From an uncultured Granulosicoccaceae bacterium (GTDB lineage: Bacteria; Pseudomonadota; Gammaproteobacteria; Granulosicoccales; Granulosicoccaceae), in assembly GCA_937923565.1 (NCBI GenBank), contig CALDTX010000130.1, positions 1-37,908 of the forward strand: a stretch of DNA of 37,908 nt, read 5' to 3'. Made by a program: the position numbers and the translations under genes. Under the pieces are notes generated by a model. The model saw nothing but the letters and a program-made list of their open reading frames with translations, was not told the origin of the DNA and did no database searches. Below, piece by piece: positions 30,318 through 37,908 of the stretch; position 1 is the first letter of the stretch; each line of letters begins with the position of its first letter.

Positions 30318-31658
30318 ATGTCCCAAATGACTCCACGTGAAATTGTCCAGGAGCTGGACAAACATATTGTTGGTCAGGATGCAGCCAAGCGATCCGTAGC
30401 CATTGCTTTGCGTAACCGTTGGCGTCGCCAGCAAGTTGCAGAGGAACTGCGGGCCGAGATCACCCCTAAAAATATTTTAATGATTGGCCCAACAGGTGTA
30501 GGGAAAACAGAAATTGCGCGGCGACTGGCGAAACTGGCCAATGCGCCTTTTATAAAAGTTGAAGCCACTAAATTTACAGAAGTGGGTTATGTCGGGCGCG
30601 ATGTAGAATCAATCATTCGTGATCTGGCTGATGTGGCCTTAAAAGAAACGCGTGAGCGTGAAATGAACCGCGTGCGTAATCGCGCTGAAGATGCAGCCGA
30701 AGAGCGCATATTAGACGCTATTCTGCCACCAGCGCGTGCCAGCCAAAGTACATCGGTGGTTGAAACCGAAGAAAGCAGCACGCGGCAAAAGTTTCGAAAA
30801 AAATTGCGTGAAGGCGATCTCGACGACCGGGAAATTGAAATCGAAGTGAGCTCAGCCGGTATGGGTGTAGAAATTATGGCGCCGCCAGGTATGGAGGAGA
30901 TGTCGCATCAGTTGCAAGGCTTATTTCAGAACCTTGGCAATAATGCGCAATCCAAAAGTCGTAAAATGAGCGTAAAAGAAGCAATGCGTCTGGTAACAGA
31001 CGAAGAGGCGCTAAAACTGGTTGACGACGAAGAACTTAAAAGCCAGGCACTCGAAACGATAGAGCAAAACGGCATTGTGTTTCTCGATGAAATAGACAAG
31101 GTAGCACGTGGTTCGAAAGCCTCCAGTAGCAGTGCGGATGTGTCTCGTGAGGGTGTGCAACGCGATTTACTACCACTTGTAGAAGGCTGCACGGTTTCTA
31201 CAAAGTTTGGCATGATCAAAACTGATCACATTCTGTTTATTGCCTCTGGTGCGTTTCATTTATCCAAGCCATCGGATCTTATTCCAGAGCTTCAAGGTCG
31301 ATTACCCATTCGCGTAGAGCTCAGTGCATTATCAACCGAAGATTTTGTCAGAATATTGGTAGAGCCCGATGCTTCGTTAACCGAGCAGGCGATCGCTTTA
31401 TTAGGTACCGAAAATGTTACCGTCTCTTTCACAGAAGATGGCGTAAAGCGTATTGCTGAGGTTGCATGGCAAGTGAATGAAACCACCGAAAACATCGGCG
31501 CCAGAAGGTTGCACACGGTGATGGAACGATTACTGGAAACAGCGTCTTATGAGGCAGCGGATAACAGCGGTTCTACTATTGTTGTTAATGCCGATTATGT
31601 CGATGCCAACTTAGGTGACTTAGTCGAAGATGTCGATTTGAGTCGCTATATTTTATAG
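30318..31658 (+). CDS. hslU: ATP-dependent protease ATPase subunit HslU (ClpY)
   Basis: 446 residues, near E. coli HslU (443). It unfolds substrates and feeds them into HslV. The N-terminus [21 protein letters not shown] is diagnostic. Walker A is GPTGVGKT at 57-64, the pore-loop region [13 protein letters not shown] follows, then the I-domain insert, Walker [12 protein letters not shown] and the sensor stretch [10 protein letters not shown]. The C-terminus DLSRYIL is the conserved tail that docks into HslV. It is cotranscribed with hslV. Confidence 0.98.
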   Translation: MSQMTPREIVQELDKHIVGQDAAKRSVAIALRNRWRRQQVAEELRAEITPKNILMIGPTGVGKTEIARRLAKLANAPFIKVEATKFTEVGYVGRDVESIIRDLADVALKETREREMNRVRNRAEDAAEERILDAILPPARASQSTSVVETEESSTRQKFRKKLREGDLDDREIEIEVSSAGMGVEIMAPPGMEEMSHQLQGLFQNLGNNAQSKSRKMSVKEAMRLVTDEEALKLVDDEELKSQALETIEQNGIVFLDEIDKVARGSKASSSSADVSREGVQRDLLPLVEGCTVSTKFGMIKTDHILFIASGAFHLSKPSDLIPELQGRLPIRVELSALSTEDFVRILVEPDASLTEQAIALLGTENVTVSFTEDGVKRIAEVAWQVNETTENIGARRLHTVMERLLETASYEAADNSGSTIVVNADYVDANLGDLVEDVDLSRYIL

Positions 31659-31750
31659 TTCAACGTTGCTTCGACAGTAGCGTTCGCCACCACGTAAATC
31701 AGTGGTTAGTAACAGTGTCAAAATCGATTGACGCGTTAAAAAGGATTAAC

Positions 31751-32107
31751 ATGGCTAGGCCAACAGAAATTAAGTTACATCAAAAAAGCCGCGTGCTTGA
31801 ACTTGCGTTCGATGACGGGTTTGAATGTAATCTTCCCTGTGAGTATTTGAGAGTATTTTCGCCATCTGCCGAAGTACAAGGCCATGGACCAGGTCAGGCT
31901 GTTTTACAGCTGAACAAAGAAGAGGTTGGTATCACCAACTTAGCCCCAGCCGGTAACTATGCCTTAAAAATATTTTTTGACGATGGTCACGACACTGGTA
32001 TTTTCACTTGGCAGTATCTCTATGGTTTAGGCAAAGAGTATGAAAAAAACTGGCAAGAGTATCTAGATGCGTTGAAGCAAGCTGGCCACAAGCGCAACAG
32101 TGATTAG
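31751..32107 (+). CDS. DUF971 family protein
   Basis: 118 residues from ATG 31751, which has AAGGA upstream at proper distance; the frame extends to GTG 31715 but MARPTEIKLHQKSRVLEL is the usual start. The fold is the GBBH-like N-terminal domain (DUF971), recognised from the pattern LPCEYLRVFSPSAEVQGHGPGQ, GNYALKIFFDDGHDTGIFTW and YLYGLG. In many Proteobacteria it lies between hslU and ubiE or near iron-sulfur genes, as here. A role in Fe-S or metal handling has been proposed for relatives; not shown by this sequence. Confidence 0.9.
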   Translation: MARPTEIKLHQKSRVLELAFDDGFECNLPCEYLRVFSPSAEVQGHGPGQAVLQLNKEEVGITNLAPAGNYALKIFFDDGHDTGIFTWQYLYGLGKEYEKNWQEYLDALKQAGHKRNSD

Positions 32108-32119
32108 GAGCAGTTCGGT

Positions 32120-32866
32120 ATGAATGAACAAAAAACGCATTTTGGTTATCAGCAAGTTGACTCAGCTGACAAAGCAGAGTTAGTGGGTAACGTTTTCCAC
32201 TCGGTAGCACAGAAGTACGATGTGATGAACGATCTAATGTCGTTTGGTGTGCACAGGCTCTGGAAACAATACACCATCGAACAGTCCGCTGTGCGTGCAG
32301 GCCAACGTGTTCTTGATTTAGCTGGTGGTACTGGTGATCTGGCCGCGAAATTTGCAAAACGAGTGGGTAGCGAAGGGCAGGTGGTATTGGCAGATATCAA
32401 TGAGTCGATGCTGCGTGTTGGCCGAGAGCGTTTAACCAATATGGGTGTGTTGGGCAATATTGAATACACATTGGCTAATGCCGAATGTTTGCCTTTCGAA
32501 GACGACAGTTTCGACTGTATAACAATAGCGTTCGGTCTCAGAAACGTAACCGATAAAGACAAAGCGTTAGCCTCTATGCTCAGAGTGTTAAAGCCGGGTG
32601 GCCGTTTGTTGGTGTTGGAATTTTCGAAACCGGTTTTACCACTGTTAAGTAAAGCCTATGATGCCTATTCGTTTACAGCTTTGCCTTTTATGGGAAAGTT
32701 AGTTGCAAACGATTCCGAAAGCTACCGTTACTTAGCTGAATCGATTCGTATGCACCCCGATCAGGAAACACTGAAAGCCATGATGGATAACGCCGGGTTT
32801 TTCAAAACCTCCTACAACAACTTTACCGGCGGTGTTGTTGCGTTGCATAAAGGCTTCAAGGTTTAG
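32120..32866 (+). CDS. ubiE: Ubiquinone/menaquinone C-methyltransferase UbiE
   Basis: 248 residues, normal length. It methylates carbon 2 of the quinone ring with SAM. The signatures THFGYQQV and [24 protein letters not shown] precede motif [11 protein letters not shown] at 64-73; [17 protein letters not shown] and [15 protein letters not shown] follow. GGAG lies upstream of the ATG at suitable distance. First of three consecutive ubi genes. Confidence 0.97.
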   Translation: MNEQKTHFGYQQVDSADKAELVGNVFHSVAQKYDVMNDLMSFGVHRLWKQYTIEQSAVRAGQRVLDLAGGTGDLAAKFAKRVGSEGQVVLADINESMLRVGRERLTNMGVLGNIEYTLANAECLPFEDDSFDCITIAFGLRNVTDKDKALASMLRVLKPGGRLLVLEFSKPVLPLLSKAYDAYSFTALPFMGKLVANDSESYRYLAESIRMHPDQETLKAMMDNAGFFKTSYNNFTGGVVALHKGFKV

Positions 32867-32887
32867 TTGTACAAATAGCTAATTATT

Positions 32888-33487
32888 ATGCTTCTGCCAT
32901 TGCCATTATTATTTGCCTTGCAACGAGGACTGGATTTCGCCTTAGACAATGACGAACTTACGCGTGAGTCATTAAGCAGTCTCGACGGTAAAGTTATTTG
33001 TATTTCGGTTCTGCAACCCTCGATAAAAGTGTATTTGCTTATCGTTAATAGGAGAATAGAAATAGCGCGGGAGTTTGATGCTGATGTCGATACCACTATC
33101 GAAGGATCAATTAGCGCTCTTTTGTCTTTACAAAAAGCTAACGATGCGCTTTATACCAAAGAAGTACTTATTACAGGTGACTCTCATGTGGCCAATGAGC
33201 TCAAAGCCATAGTTTCCAATATAGACATTGACTTCGAAGAACTACTCTCCGGGCTTACAGGCGATACAGTAGCTCATCAATTAGGAAGGCTTGGCCGAGG
33301 CTTTAGCAGTTGGCTCAGTGGCTCTTCTGATAGTTTGCAAAATAACGTGAGCGAATACCTTCAAGAGGAAGTTGAGTTTTTAGCACCAAACAGCGAAGTT
33401 GACCGGTTTTGTAGTGACGTCGATGAAGTCAGAAGCCAGTACGATCGCCTGCAAGCGCGTATTCAATTGCTCGAACAGAAGCACTAA
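32888..33487 (+). CDS. ubiJ: Ubiquinone biosynthesis accessory factor UbiJ (SCP2 domain)
   Basis: 199 residues. An SCP2-type lipid-binding domain covers about 5-110 (LQRGLDFALDNDELTRESLSSLDGK, then TTIEGSISALLSL, ITGDSHVANELKAIV), followed by a C-terminal coiled coil (SQYDRLQARIQLLEQKH). UbiJ binds polyprenyl intermediates and, with UbiK, supports the soluble Ubi complex. Position between ubiE and ubiB is the canonical gammaproteobacterial arrangement and is the main support for the name. Confidence 0.92.
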   Translation: MLLPLPLLFALQRGLDFALDNDELTRESLSSLDGKVICISVLQPSIKVYLLIVNRRIEIAREFDADVDTTIEGSISALLSLQKANDALYTKEVLITGDSHVANELKAIVSNIDIDFEELLSGLTGDTVAHQLGRLGRGFSSWLSGSSDSLQNNVSEYLQEEVEFLAPNSEVDRFCSDVDEVRSQYDRLQARIQLLEQKH

Positions 33488-33492
33488 TTTTT

Positions 33493-35136
33493 ATGATTAC
33501 ACGCTTGGGCAGAATGCTAACCATTGAACGAGTGTTAGTGAAATACGGCCTTGAAACGCTGTTTTTAAACAACACGCGATTGCACGCGTTGCAACATGTG
33601 TTTGTACTCTCACCCACACGCTGGTTAAGTCAGTCAACGCGCGAATTGCCCCGTGGACAACGCATTCGCTTAGCGTTAGAAGAGCTAGGTCCGGTGTTTG
33701 TAAAACTGGGCCAAATGTTGTCGACGCGTCGCGATCTTTTACCCGATGACATTGGCGATGAGCTAGCCCTATTACAAGATCAAGTGCCGCCGTTTTCCGA
33801 AAGTGAAGCGCGGCAAGCAATTGAAAAAGCACTGGGTGATTCCGTCGATGAACTGTTTGAAACGTTCTCTTCCAAGCCGCTAGCGTCTGCATCTGTAGCA
33901 CAGGTGCATGAGGCGAAATTGAAAACAGGTGAAGACGTCGTTGTTAAAGTGCTTCGCCCAAATATCGAAAAAGTGATCAACCGCGATGTGGCGCTTATGT
34001 ATGCCATGGCAGATCTTTTGGCTTTTTCAATGAGCGACGCCCGACGTTTAAAACCGCGTGAAGTAGTTGCTGAATACGATCAAACAATTCATAACGAATT
34101 GAACTTGGTACAAGAAGCCTCCAATGCCGTTGTTATCAAGAATAATTTTAAAAACTCAAAGTTGCTTTATATTCCTGAGGTGCACTGGGAATACGTAAGA
34201 ACCAATGTGCTGGTTATAGAGCGTATTTACGGCATACCCATTCGTGAAGTTGACGAAATGAAGCGCATTGGGATGGACATGAAAAAGCTTGCCGAGAATG
34301 CGGTTGAAATATTTTACACGCAGTTGTTTCAGCATAACTTTTTCCATGCTGATATGCATCCGGGTAATATTTTTGTATCGTCTGAGCACTTAAAAGACCC
34401 TAGTTTCATCGCAGTCGACTTTGGTATTGTTGGATCCCTCACCGAAGAAGACCAACGCTATTTAGGCGAGAACATGCTGGCGTTTTTCAGAAGCGATTAT
34501 CGGCGTGTTGCGCAACTGCATGTAGATTCAGGGTGGGTGCCAGCGCATACAAAAGTGGGTGAATTTGAATCCGCAATACGCGCAGTGTGTGAACCTATCT
34601 TTGAAAAGCCATTGTCTGAAATATCCTTTGGAGCGGTATTGCTACAACTGTTCCAAACGGCCCGCCGGTTTGAAATGGAAGTGCAGCCTCAGTTAGTTCT
34701 GTTGCAAAAAACGTTGCTTAACATTGAGGGTTTGGGCCGGGATCTATACCCCGATCTCGACTTATGGGCAACAGCGAAACCGTTTTTAGAAGACTGGGTA
34801 AAAGAAAAACGCGGACCAAAAGCTTTGTTGAATAAAGTGATTGACCAAGCACCGCAAATAATCGATGCAATGCCGTACATGCCTATGCTGGTGCATGATT
34901 ATTTAAAGCACAACTCCCAAAACAATACGCTTAGCGCGCAAAGAAATAATCAAAACATAGCGACCTCCAGCAGCAGTAAGAGCGTGAAATATACTATTGC
35001 GGGTAGCGCCGTTTTGCTTAGTAGCACATTGTTGGGTGCGGCTAATTTGATGAGTTTGCAGGTAATTCCGTGGTGGGCTATTGTACTTTCCGTACTGGGT
35101 GCCGCACTGCTTGGAGCAGGGTTGCTATTGAGTTAA
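33493..35136 (+). CDS. ubiB: Ubiquinone biosynthesis regulatory kinase-like protein UbiB
   Basis: 547 residues, the E. coli length. It is an atypical ATPase of the ABC1/ADCK family needed for extraction or hydroxylation of quinone intermediates at the membrane. The KxGQ motif is KLGQ at 71-74, the alanine-rich nucleotide loop is ASASVAQVHEA, and the active site shows HADMHPGNIF and VDFGIVG. Two membrane helices close the protein (AGSAVLLSSTLLGAANLM and WWAIVLSVLGAALLGAGLLLS), as in UbiB. Five bases separate it from the ubiJ stop. Confidence 0.97.
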   Translation: MITRLGRMLTIERVLVKYGLETLFLNNTRLHALQHVFVLSPTRWLSQSTRELPRGQRIRLALEELGPVFVKLGQMLSTRRDLLPDDIGDELALLQDQVPPFSESEARQAIEKALGDSVDELFETFSSKPLASASVAQVHEAKLKTGEDVVVKVLRPNIEKVINRDVALMYAMADLLAFSMSDARRLKPREVVAEYDQTIHNELNLVQEASNAVVIKNNFKNSKLLYIPEVHWEYVRTNVLVIERIYGIPIREVDEMKRIGMDMKKLAENAVEIFYTQLFQHNFFHADMHPGNIFVSSEHLKDPSFIAVDFGIVGSLTEEDQRYLGENMLAFFRSDYRRVAQLHVDSGWVPAHTKVGEFESAIRAVCEPIFEKPLSEISFGAVLLQLFQTARRFEMEVQPQLVLLQKTLLNIEGLGRDLYPDLDLWATAKPFLEDWVKEKRGPKALLNKVIDQAPQIIDAMPYMPMLVHDYLKHNSQNNTLSAQRNNQNIATSSSSKSVKYTIAGSAVLLSSTLLGAANLMSLQVIPWWAIVLSVLGAALLGAGLLLS

Positions 35137-35159
35137 TTTCTACAGTGGCAAATATTGTT

Positions 35160-36059
35160 TTACGCAAATTGATCGATCGCCTTACCACTGCGTTGAATAG
35201 CGAAAATAGAAGTAGCATCCTCAGGTGGTGGTACAGGCATGCTTACTGGCACATTGGCTAATCGTGCCGTAGTGGGTTGTTCACCACAGATCAAATTTTC
35301 GTTAAACCGCTGCCATAGTTCTGATTGTGATAATCCGGTGTAGGCGTTTTGCGCACCGTTTATTGGCCATGCGTCGGCCGCTCCCACCTCATACAACAAC
35401 AGTAAGCGAGGGTTGCTGCCCAAGTTGGGCGAACTGCCATGCAGTGTTCTAACGTGGTGAAAACTTACACTACCCGCCTTACCCGTTATCATTTTTGCTT
35501 TGTTTAGGTTTGCTTCTGGTAATGACGGATCTATCGCCCCGCAAAAAACGCCGTTTTGAAAATGTGGCAATAGCTCGCTCGTATGACTACCCGGTACCAT
35601 TTGCATAGGCCCATCCTGTTCATTCATATCGCTAAGCATAACGCCAACGGCAAGTAGATCATCGTTAGTGTGTGGGTAGAACGCCCAATCCTGATGCCAC
35701 TGAACCGCGGCTCCGCCTTGTGGTGCTTTGGTATTCAGTTTGCTGTTGTGCAGACGGATGTTATTACCGAGTAAGCTTTTCAGCGGGTTCAGAATAGCAT
35801 CACTTTGCAGTAACGCTTTGTAAACAGGATCCACTAAATGAGGTGTTTTAATGCGATTCAAACGTGGTGAGGTTGGGCTGTGGCCTTTATCCAGATCGTA
35901 GATGTCATTGCTTTGGGTAACTGGCGCTGAGGCTTCGATTAAAGCTTGTGTGGTGAGCTGTAGTTGATGTAATACTGCCGCAGGGATCGCATCTTCAATG
36001 AGTAGATAACCATCTCGTTGGTAAGATTCTATTTGGCTTTTAGAGAGTTCGTTTGCCAT
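35160..36059 (-). CDS. Phytanoyl-CoA dioxygenase (PhyH) family protein
   Basis: 299 residues. A 2-oxoglutarate/Fe(II) oxygenase: the metal triad is H122 and D124 in WHQDW plus H207 in RTLHGSSPN, with an arginine in NPRLLLLYE to hold 2-oxoglutarate. The N-terminus LSKSQIESYQRDGYLLIEDAIP is a common PhyH start. Substrate unknown; the family hydroxylates small molecules such as ectoine, lipids or natural products. It converges on ubiB with 23 bases between, so it is not in the ubi operon. Confidence 0.9.
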   Translation of the reverse strand: MANELSKSQIESYQRDGYLLIEDAIPAAVLHQLQLTTQALIEASAPVTQSNDIYDLDKGHSPTSPRLNRIKTPHLVDPVYKALLQSDAILNPLKSLLGNNIRLHNSKLNTKAPQGGAAVQWHQDWAFYPHTNDDLLAVGVMLSDMNEQDGPMQMVPGSHTSELLPHFQNGVFCGAIDPSLPEANLNKAKMITGKAGSVSFHHVRTLHGSSPNLGSNPRLLLLYEVGAADAWPINGAQNAYTGLSQSELWQRFNENLICGEQPTTARLANVPVSMPVPPPEDATSIFAIQRSGKAIDQFA

Positions 36060-36291
36060 AAGGCATCAGTGCTTTGGGTGTTTAGATGTCTTAGGTTACT
36101 AAATGCAAATGCATCAAGGCAAGTCTCAGCTTGGCAGCGGTTGGAGCCTTACTGAAGGGCTAATCGCAAAGATTTCCCTCGCCATGAACATTTATCCAAA
36201 CAATTGCTCAGTTTCAGGTCGCGTTACCCAATAGTTGGCAACGTCTTTGCATTTCACGTAAGACACGTAACTTTTTGGTTAGCAATTAACG

Positions 36292-36606
36292 ATGCAACAG
36301 ATAAACCCAGAACCGATATGGGATGAAGGTATCTCCAGCCTGCTATATGGTGAGTACGAGCGTATGCAAGTACCTCTAACTATTGAAGATTTACGTGGTT
36401 TTGCTAACGAACATGCGATCCGTGTAGGCGATATTCTCGAAACGTTGTTTTTAATGGCTATTTATGGCGAGTGGCAATACACCGACGCTAAGGGCAATCA
36501 TCAGGTTTTGGATGAAGGTGCGCTCGATGAGTTATATGCTAAAGGGCGAATTACCGACAATGATCTTGATGCCTTTCAAGGGCTCTGGCAGCCAACAGCT
36601 TCCTAA
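36292..36606 (+). CDS. Small hypothetical acidic protein
   Basis: 104 residues, no signal peptide or membrane span. The sequence is acidic and helical with a repeated aromatic/Asp pattern (YGEYERMQVPLTIEDLRGFANEHAIRVGDILETLFLMAIYGEW), possibly a small helix-turn-helix or adaptor domain. I do not recognise a family. It has a plausible start (ATG 36292, weak ribosome site), lies alone between the PhyH gene and the DeoR-type regulator, and has codon use like its neighbours, so it is probably a real gene. Confidence 0.6.
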   Translation: MQQINPEPIWDEGISSLLYGEYERMQVPLTIEDLRGFANEHAIRVGDILETLFLMAIYGEWQYTDAKGNHQVLDEGALDELYAKGRITDNDLDAFQGLWQPTAS

Positions 36607-36635
36607 ATTGTTCGTTGCAGGTTCGGCCGCTCACG

Positions 36636-37406
36636 TTAGTTGATCGTCTGGCCCGTTTCTATTAAGTCAACATTCATCGTTTTTAGTAGAGTGCGATAGT
36701 CGTCATCGGGGCAGCTATCGGTAGCAAATGTATTGATTTGCGATACATGACCGATGCGCACAGGTGCAACCCGCTGGTGCTTGGTATAGTCAGCCGCCAG
36801 AATAACGTGCCGGGCATTGTCCATAATCGCCTGTGACACCAACACTTCTCGATGATCAAAATCCAACAGGGCGCCTTCACTGTCAAGCCCGGATGAACCT
36901 ATTACCGCAAAATCCACTTTGAACTGTCGGATGAAATCCACGGCCGATTGACCAACGATTCCACCGTCGGAACAACGAACCTCTCCGGATGCAATAATCA
37001 CTTGGTGCTCTTTGCTGGGGTGTAGCAGCGTAGCCACATTAATATTGTTGGTGATTATCATCAAACGTTTATGTTGCAGCAATTCTTTGGCAACAGCCTC
37101 GGTAGTGGTGCCAATATTTAAAAATAGCGAGGAATTGTCAGGAATTAACTTCGCCACCGCACGGCCAATTGCTCGCTTTTGTTCACTGGCAATAATACGC
37201 CGGGCCGCATAGCTCATATTGTCGATATTGGAGGCCAGACGCGCGCCGCCGTGTATGCGAGTCAGTGTTTTCTCTTCGCACAATTGGTTGAGATCTTTAC
37301 GGATAGTTTGAGGCGTAACTTGAAAGCGCTCTGTTAGGTCGTCAACGGTCACAATGCCCGACACCTTGGCAAGTTCAATAATGGCCTGTAATCGCTCAGT
37401 GCTCAT
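36636..37406 (-). CDS. DeoR/GlpR-family transcriptional repressor
   Basis: 256 residues, usual length. The N-terminal winged helix reads VTVDDLTERFQVTPQTIRKDLNQL followed by LTRIHGGA, and the C-terminal DeoRC sensor has FLNIGTTTEAVAKEL and GLDSEGALLDFDHREV. These resemble GlpR, the glycerol-3-phosphate repressor, but no glp gene is in the window to confirm this. Ligand is probably a sugar phosphate. It is divergent from uvrD with 235 bases between starts. Confidence 0.9.
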   Translation of the reverse strand: MSTERLQAIIELAKVSGIVTVDDLTERFQVTPQTIRKDLNQLCEEKTLTRIHGGARLASNIDNMSYAARRIIASEQKRAIGRAVAKLIPDNSSLFLNIGTTTEAVAKELLQHKRLMIITNNINVATLLHPSKEHQVIIASGEVRCSDGGIVGQSAVDFIRQFKVDFAVIGSSGLDSEGALLDFDHREVLVSQAIMDNARHVILAADYTKHQRVAPVRIGHVSQINTFATDSCPDDDYRTLLKTMNVDLIETGQTIN

Positions 37407-37524
37407 AAGATTGTGAGTTTCCCCATGCTAGGTATCAATTTGCAGCATATTCTGAAGGCTGTGTTCGGGTAAAGCAATAAACGCTGCTTGGGCGTCGCAG
37501 CTGCAGTGCCTTTAGGAATCTATC

Positions 37525-37544
37525 GGCTAAATAAATATACAGTA
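37525..37544. promoter_or_regulatory. Degenerate LexA-like box upstream of uvrD
   Basis: CTAA-N8-ACAG (37527-37542) has the exact spacing of the SOS consensus CTGT-N8-ACAG and a well-matched right half, ATATACAGTA, but the left half has two mismatches. uvrD is SOS-controlled in E. coli, hence the call; it remains tentative. Confidence 0.25.
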
Positions 37545-37641
37545 AACAGAAATGCCCGTATTTTGTCTGTTTGTGGGTGTTTTTCCTACAAAAAACCGCT
37601 CCTTTGCTGCGTTAAGGGTGCAGCATTGTTAATATGGAGGG

Positions 37642-37908
37642 ATGGATGTATCTGACCTTATAGATTCTCTGAATGAATCACAACGAGACGCGGTTACCGC
37701 ACCACCTGAGCATGTTTTAGTGCTTGCAGGTGCGGGCAGTGGTAAAACACGTGTTCTAACACACCGAATCGCGTGGCTTAACCGGGTGGAGTCTGTGTCG
37801 CCGTATGGGGTTATGGCTGTCACTTTTACCAATAAGGCGGCGCGCGAAATGCGTCATCGTGTTGAAGATCTACTGGGAATGTCGGTAGGTGCCATGTGGC
37901 TAGGTACG
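37642..37908 (+). CDS. uvrD: DNA helicase II UvrD, 5' part only
   Basis: The first 89 codons are present; the frame runs off the right edge. MDVSDLIDSLNESQRDAV matches the UvrD N-terminus, with Walker A LAGAGSGKTRVL near 28-39 and AVTFTNKAAREMRHRV (motif Ia). UvrD unwinds DNA in mismatch and nucleotide excision repair. GGAGG lies only one base before the ATG, closer than usual, but the start agrees exactly with E. coli UvrD (MDVS). Confidence 0.95.
   Translation, partial: MDVSDLIDSLNESQRDAVTAPPEHVLVLAGAGSGKTRVLTHRIAWLNRVESVSPYGVMAVTFTNKAAREMRHRVEDLLGMSVGAMWLGT

Noticed and set aside
30329-30344. parS-like CCACGTG core at the start of hslU
   Set aside because: Only about 10 of 14 core positions match GTTCCACGTGGAAC and the palindrome is broken on both sides.

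Overview
The window is a stretch of gammaproteobacterial chromosome around the replication origin. The core genes (dnaA, dnaN, recF, gyrB; lptM-lysA-dapF-DUF484-xerC; hslVU-DUF971-ubiE-ubiJ-ubiB; hemC-hemD; ubiD; uvrD) all read as ordinary Gammaproteobacteria proteins. Base composition is moderate: single sampled lines of core genes are near 47% GC. From memory, the placement of hslVU close behind dapF-DUF484-xerC recalls the Xanthomonadales/Chromatiales side of the class. I cannot name a genus. The secreted giant protein suggests a free-living, probably aquatic, surface-attaching heterotroph, but that is inference.

Layout. Positions 1-6485 (minus strand) hold one uninterrupted reading frame of at least 2161 codons that runs off the left edge. 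It encodes a secreted, repeat-built surface protein: signal peptide, an HFRGG-type N-terminal region, cadherin-like domains, 11 Ig-like repeats, a calcium-binding DxDxDG region and a Cys/DPTLP C-terminal sorting signal. A small secreted hypothetical protein follows (6615-6995). Positions 7000-13613 are the origin region: a DnaA box and stem-loops upstream of dnaA (TTG start), a cluster of DnaA boxes and an AT-rich unwinding region between dnaA and dnaN, then dnaN, recF and gyrB. recF carries two internal palindromes that match the ParB-binding parS sequence.

Positions 13800-25401 are metabolic and housekeeping genes: an M3 oligopeptidase, ubiD, hemC-hemD on the opposite strand, argH, a carboxylesterase, and the lptM-lysA-dapF-DUF484-xerC operon. 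Positions 25402-28108 are an AT-richer accessory insert whose only large gene encodes a TIR domain fused to a RelA/SpoT-type alarmone synthetase domain and a helical tail. This is a likely single-gene anti-phage or toxin system and the most novel item here. Next come a PilZ-like protein (minus) and the plus-strand block hslV-hslU-DUF971-ubiE-ubiJ-ubiB.

The right end carries a PhyH-type dioxygenase (minus), a small hypothetical gene, a DeoR/GlpR-family repressor (minus) and the first 89 codons of uvrD.

How the parts fit: dnaA/dnaN/recF/gyrB plus oriC and parS form the replication and segregation centre. ubiD, ubiE, ubiJ and ubiB serve ubiquinone synthesis, hemC/hemD tetrapyrrole synthesis, lysA/dapF lysine and peptidoglycan precursors, and lptM LPS-transporter assembly. 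I saw no tRNA, rRNA, CRISPR array, transposase or integrase gene other than xerC.
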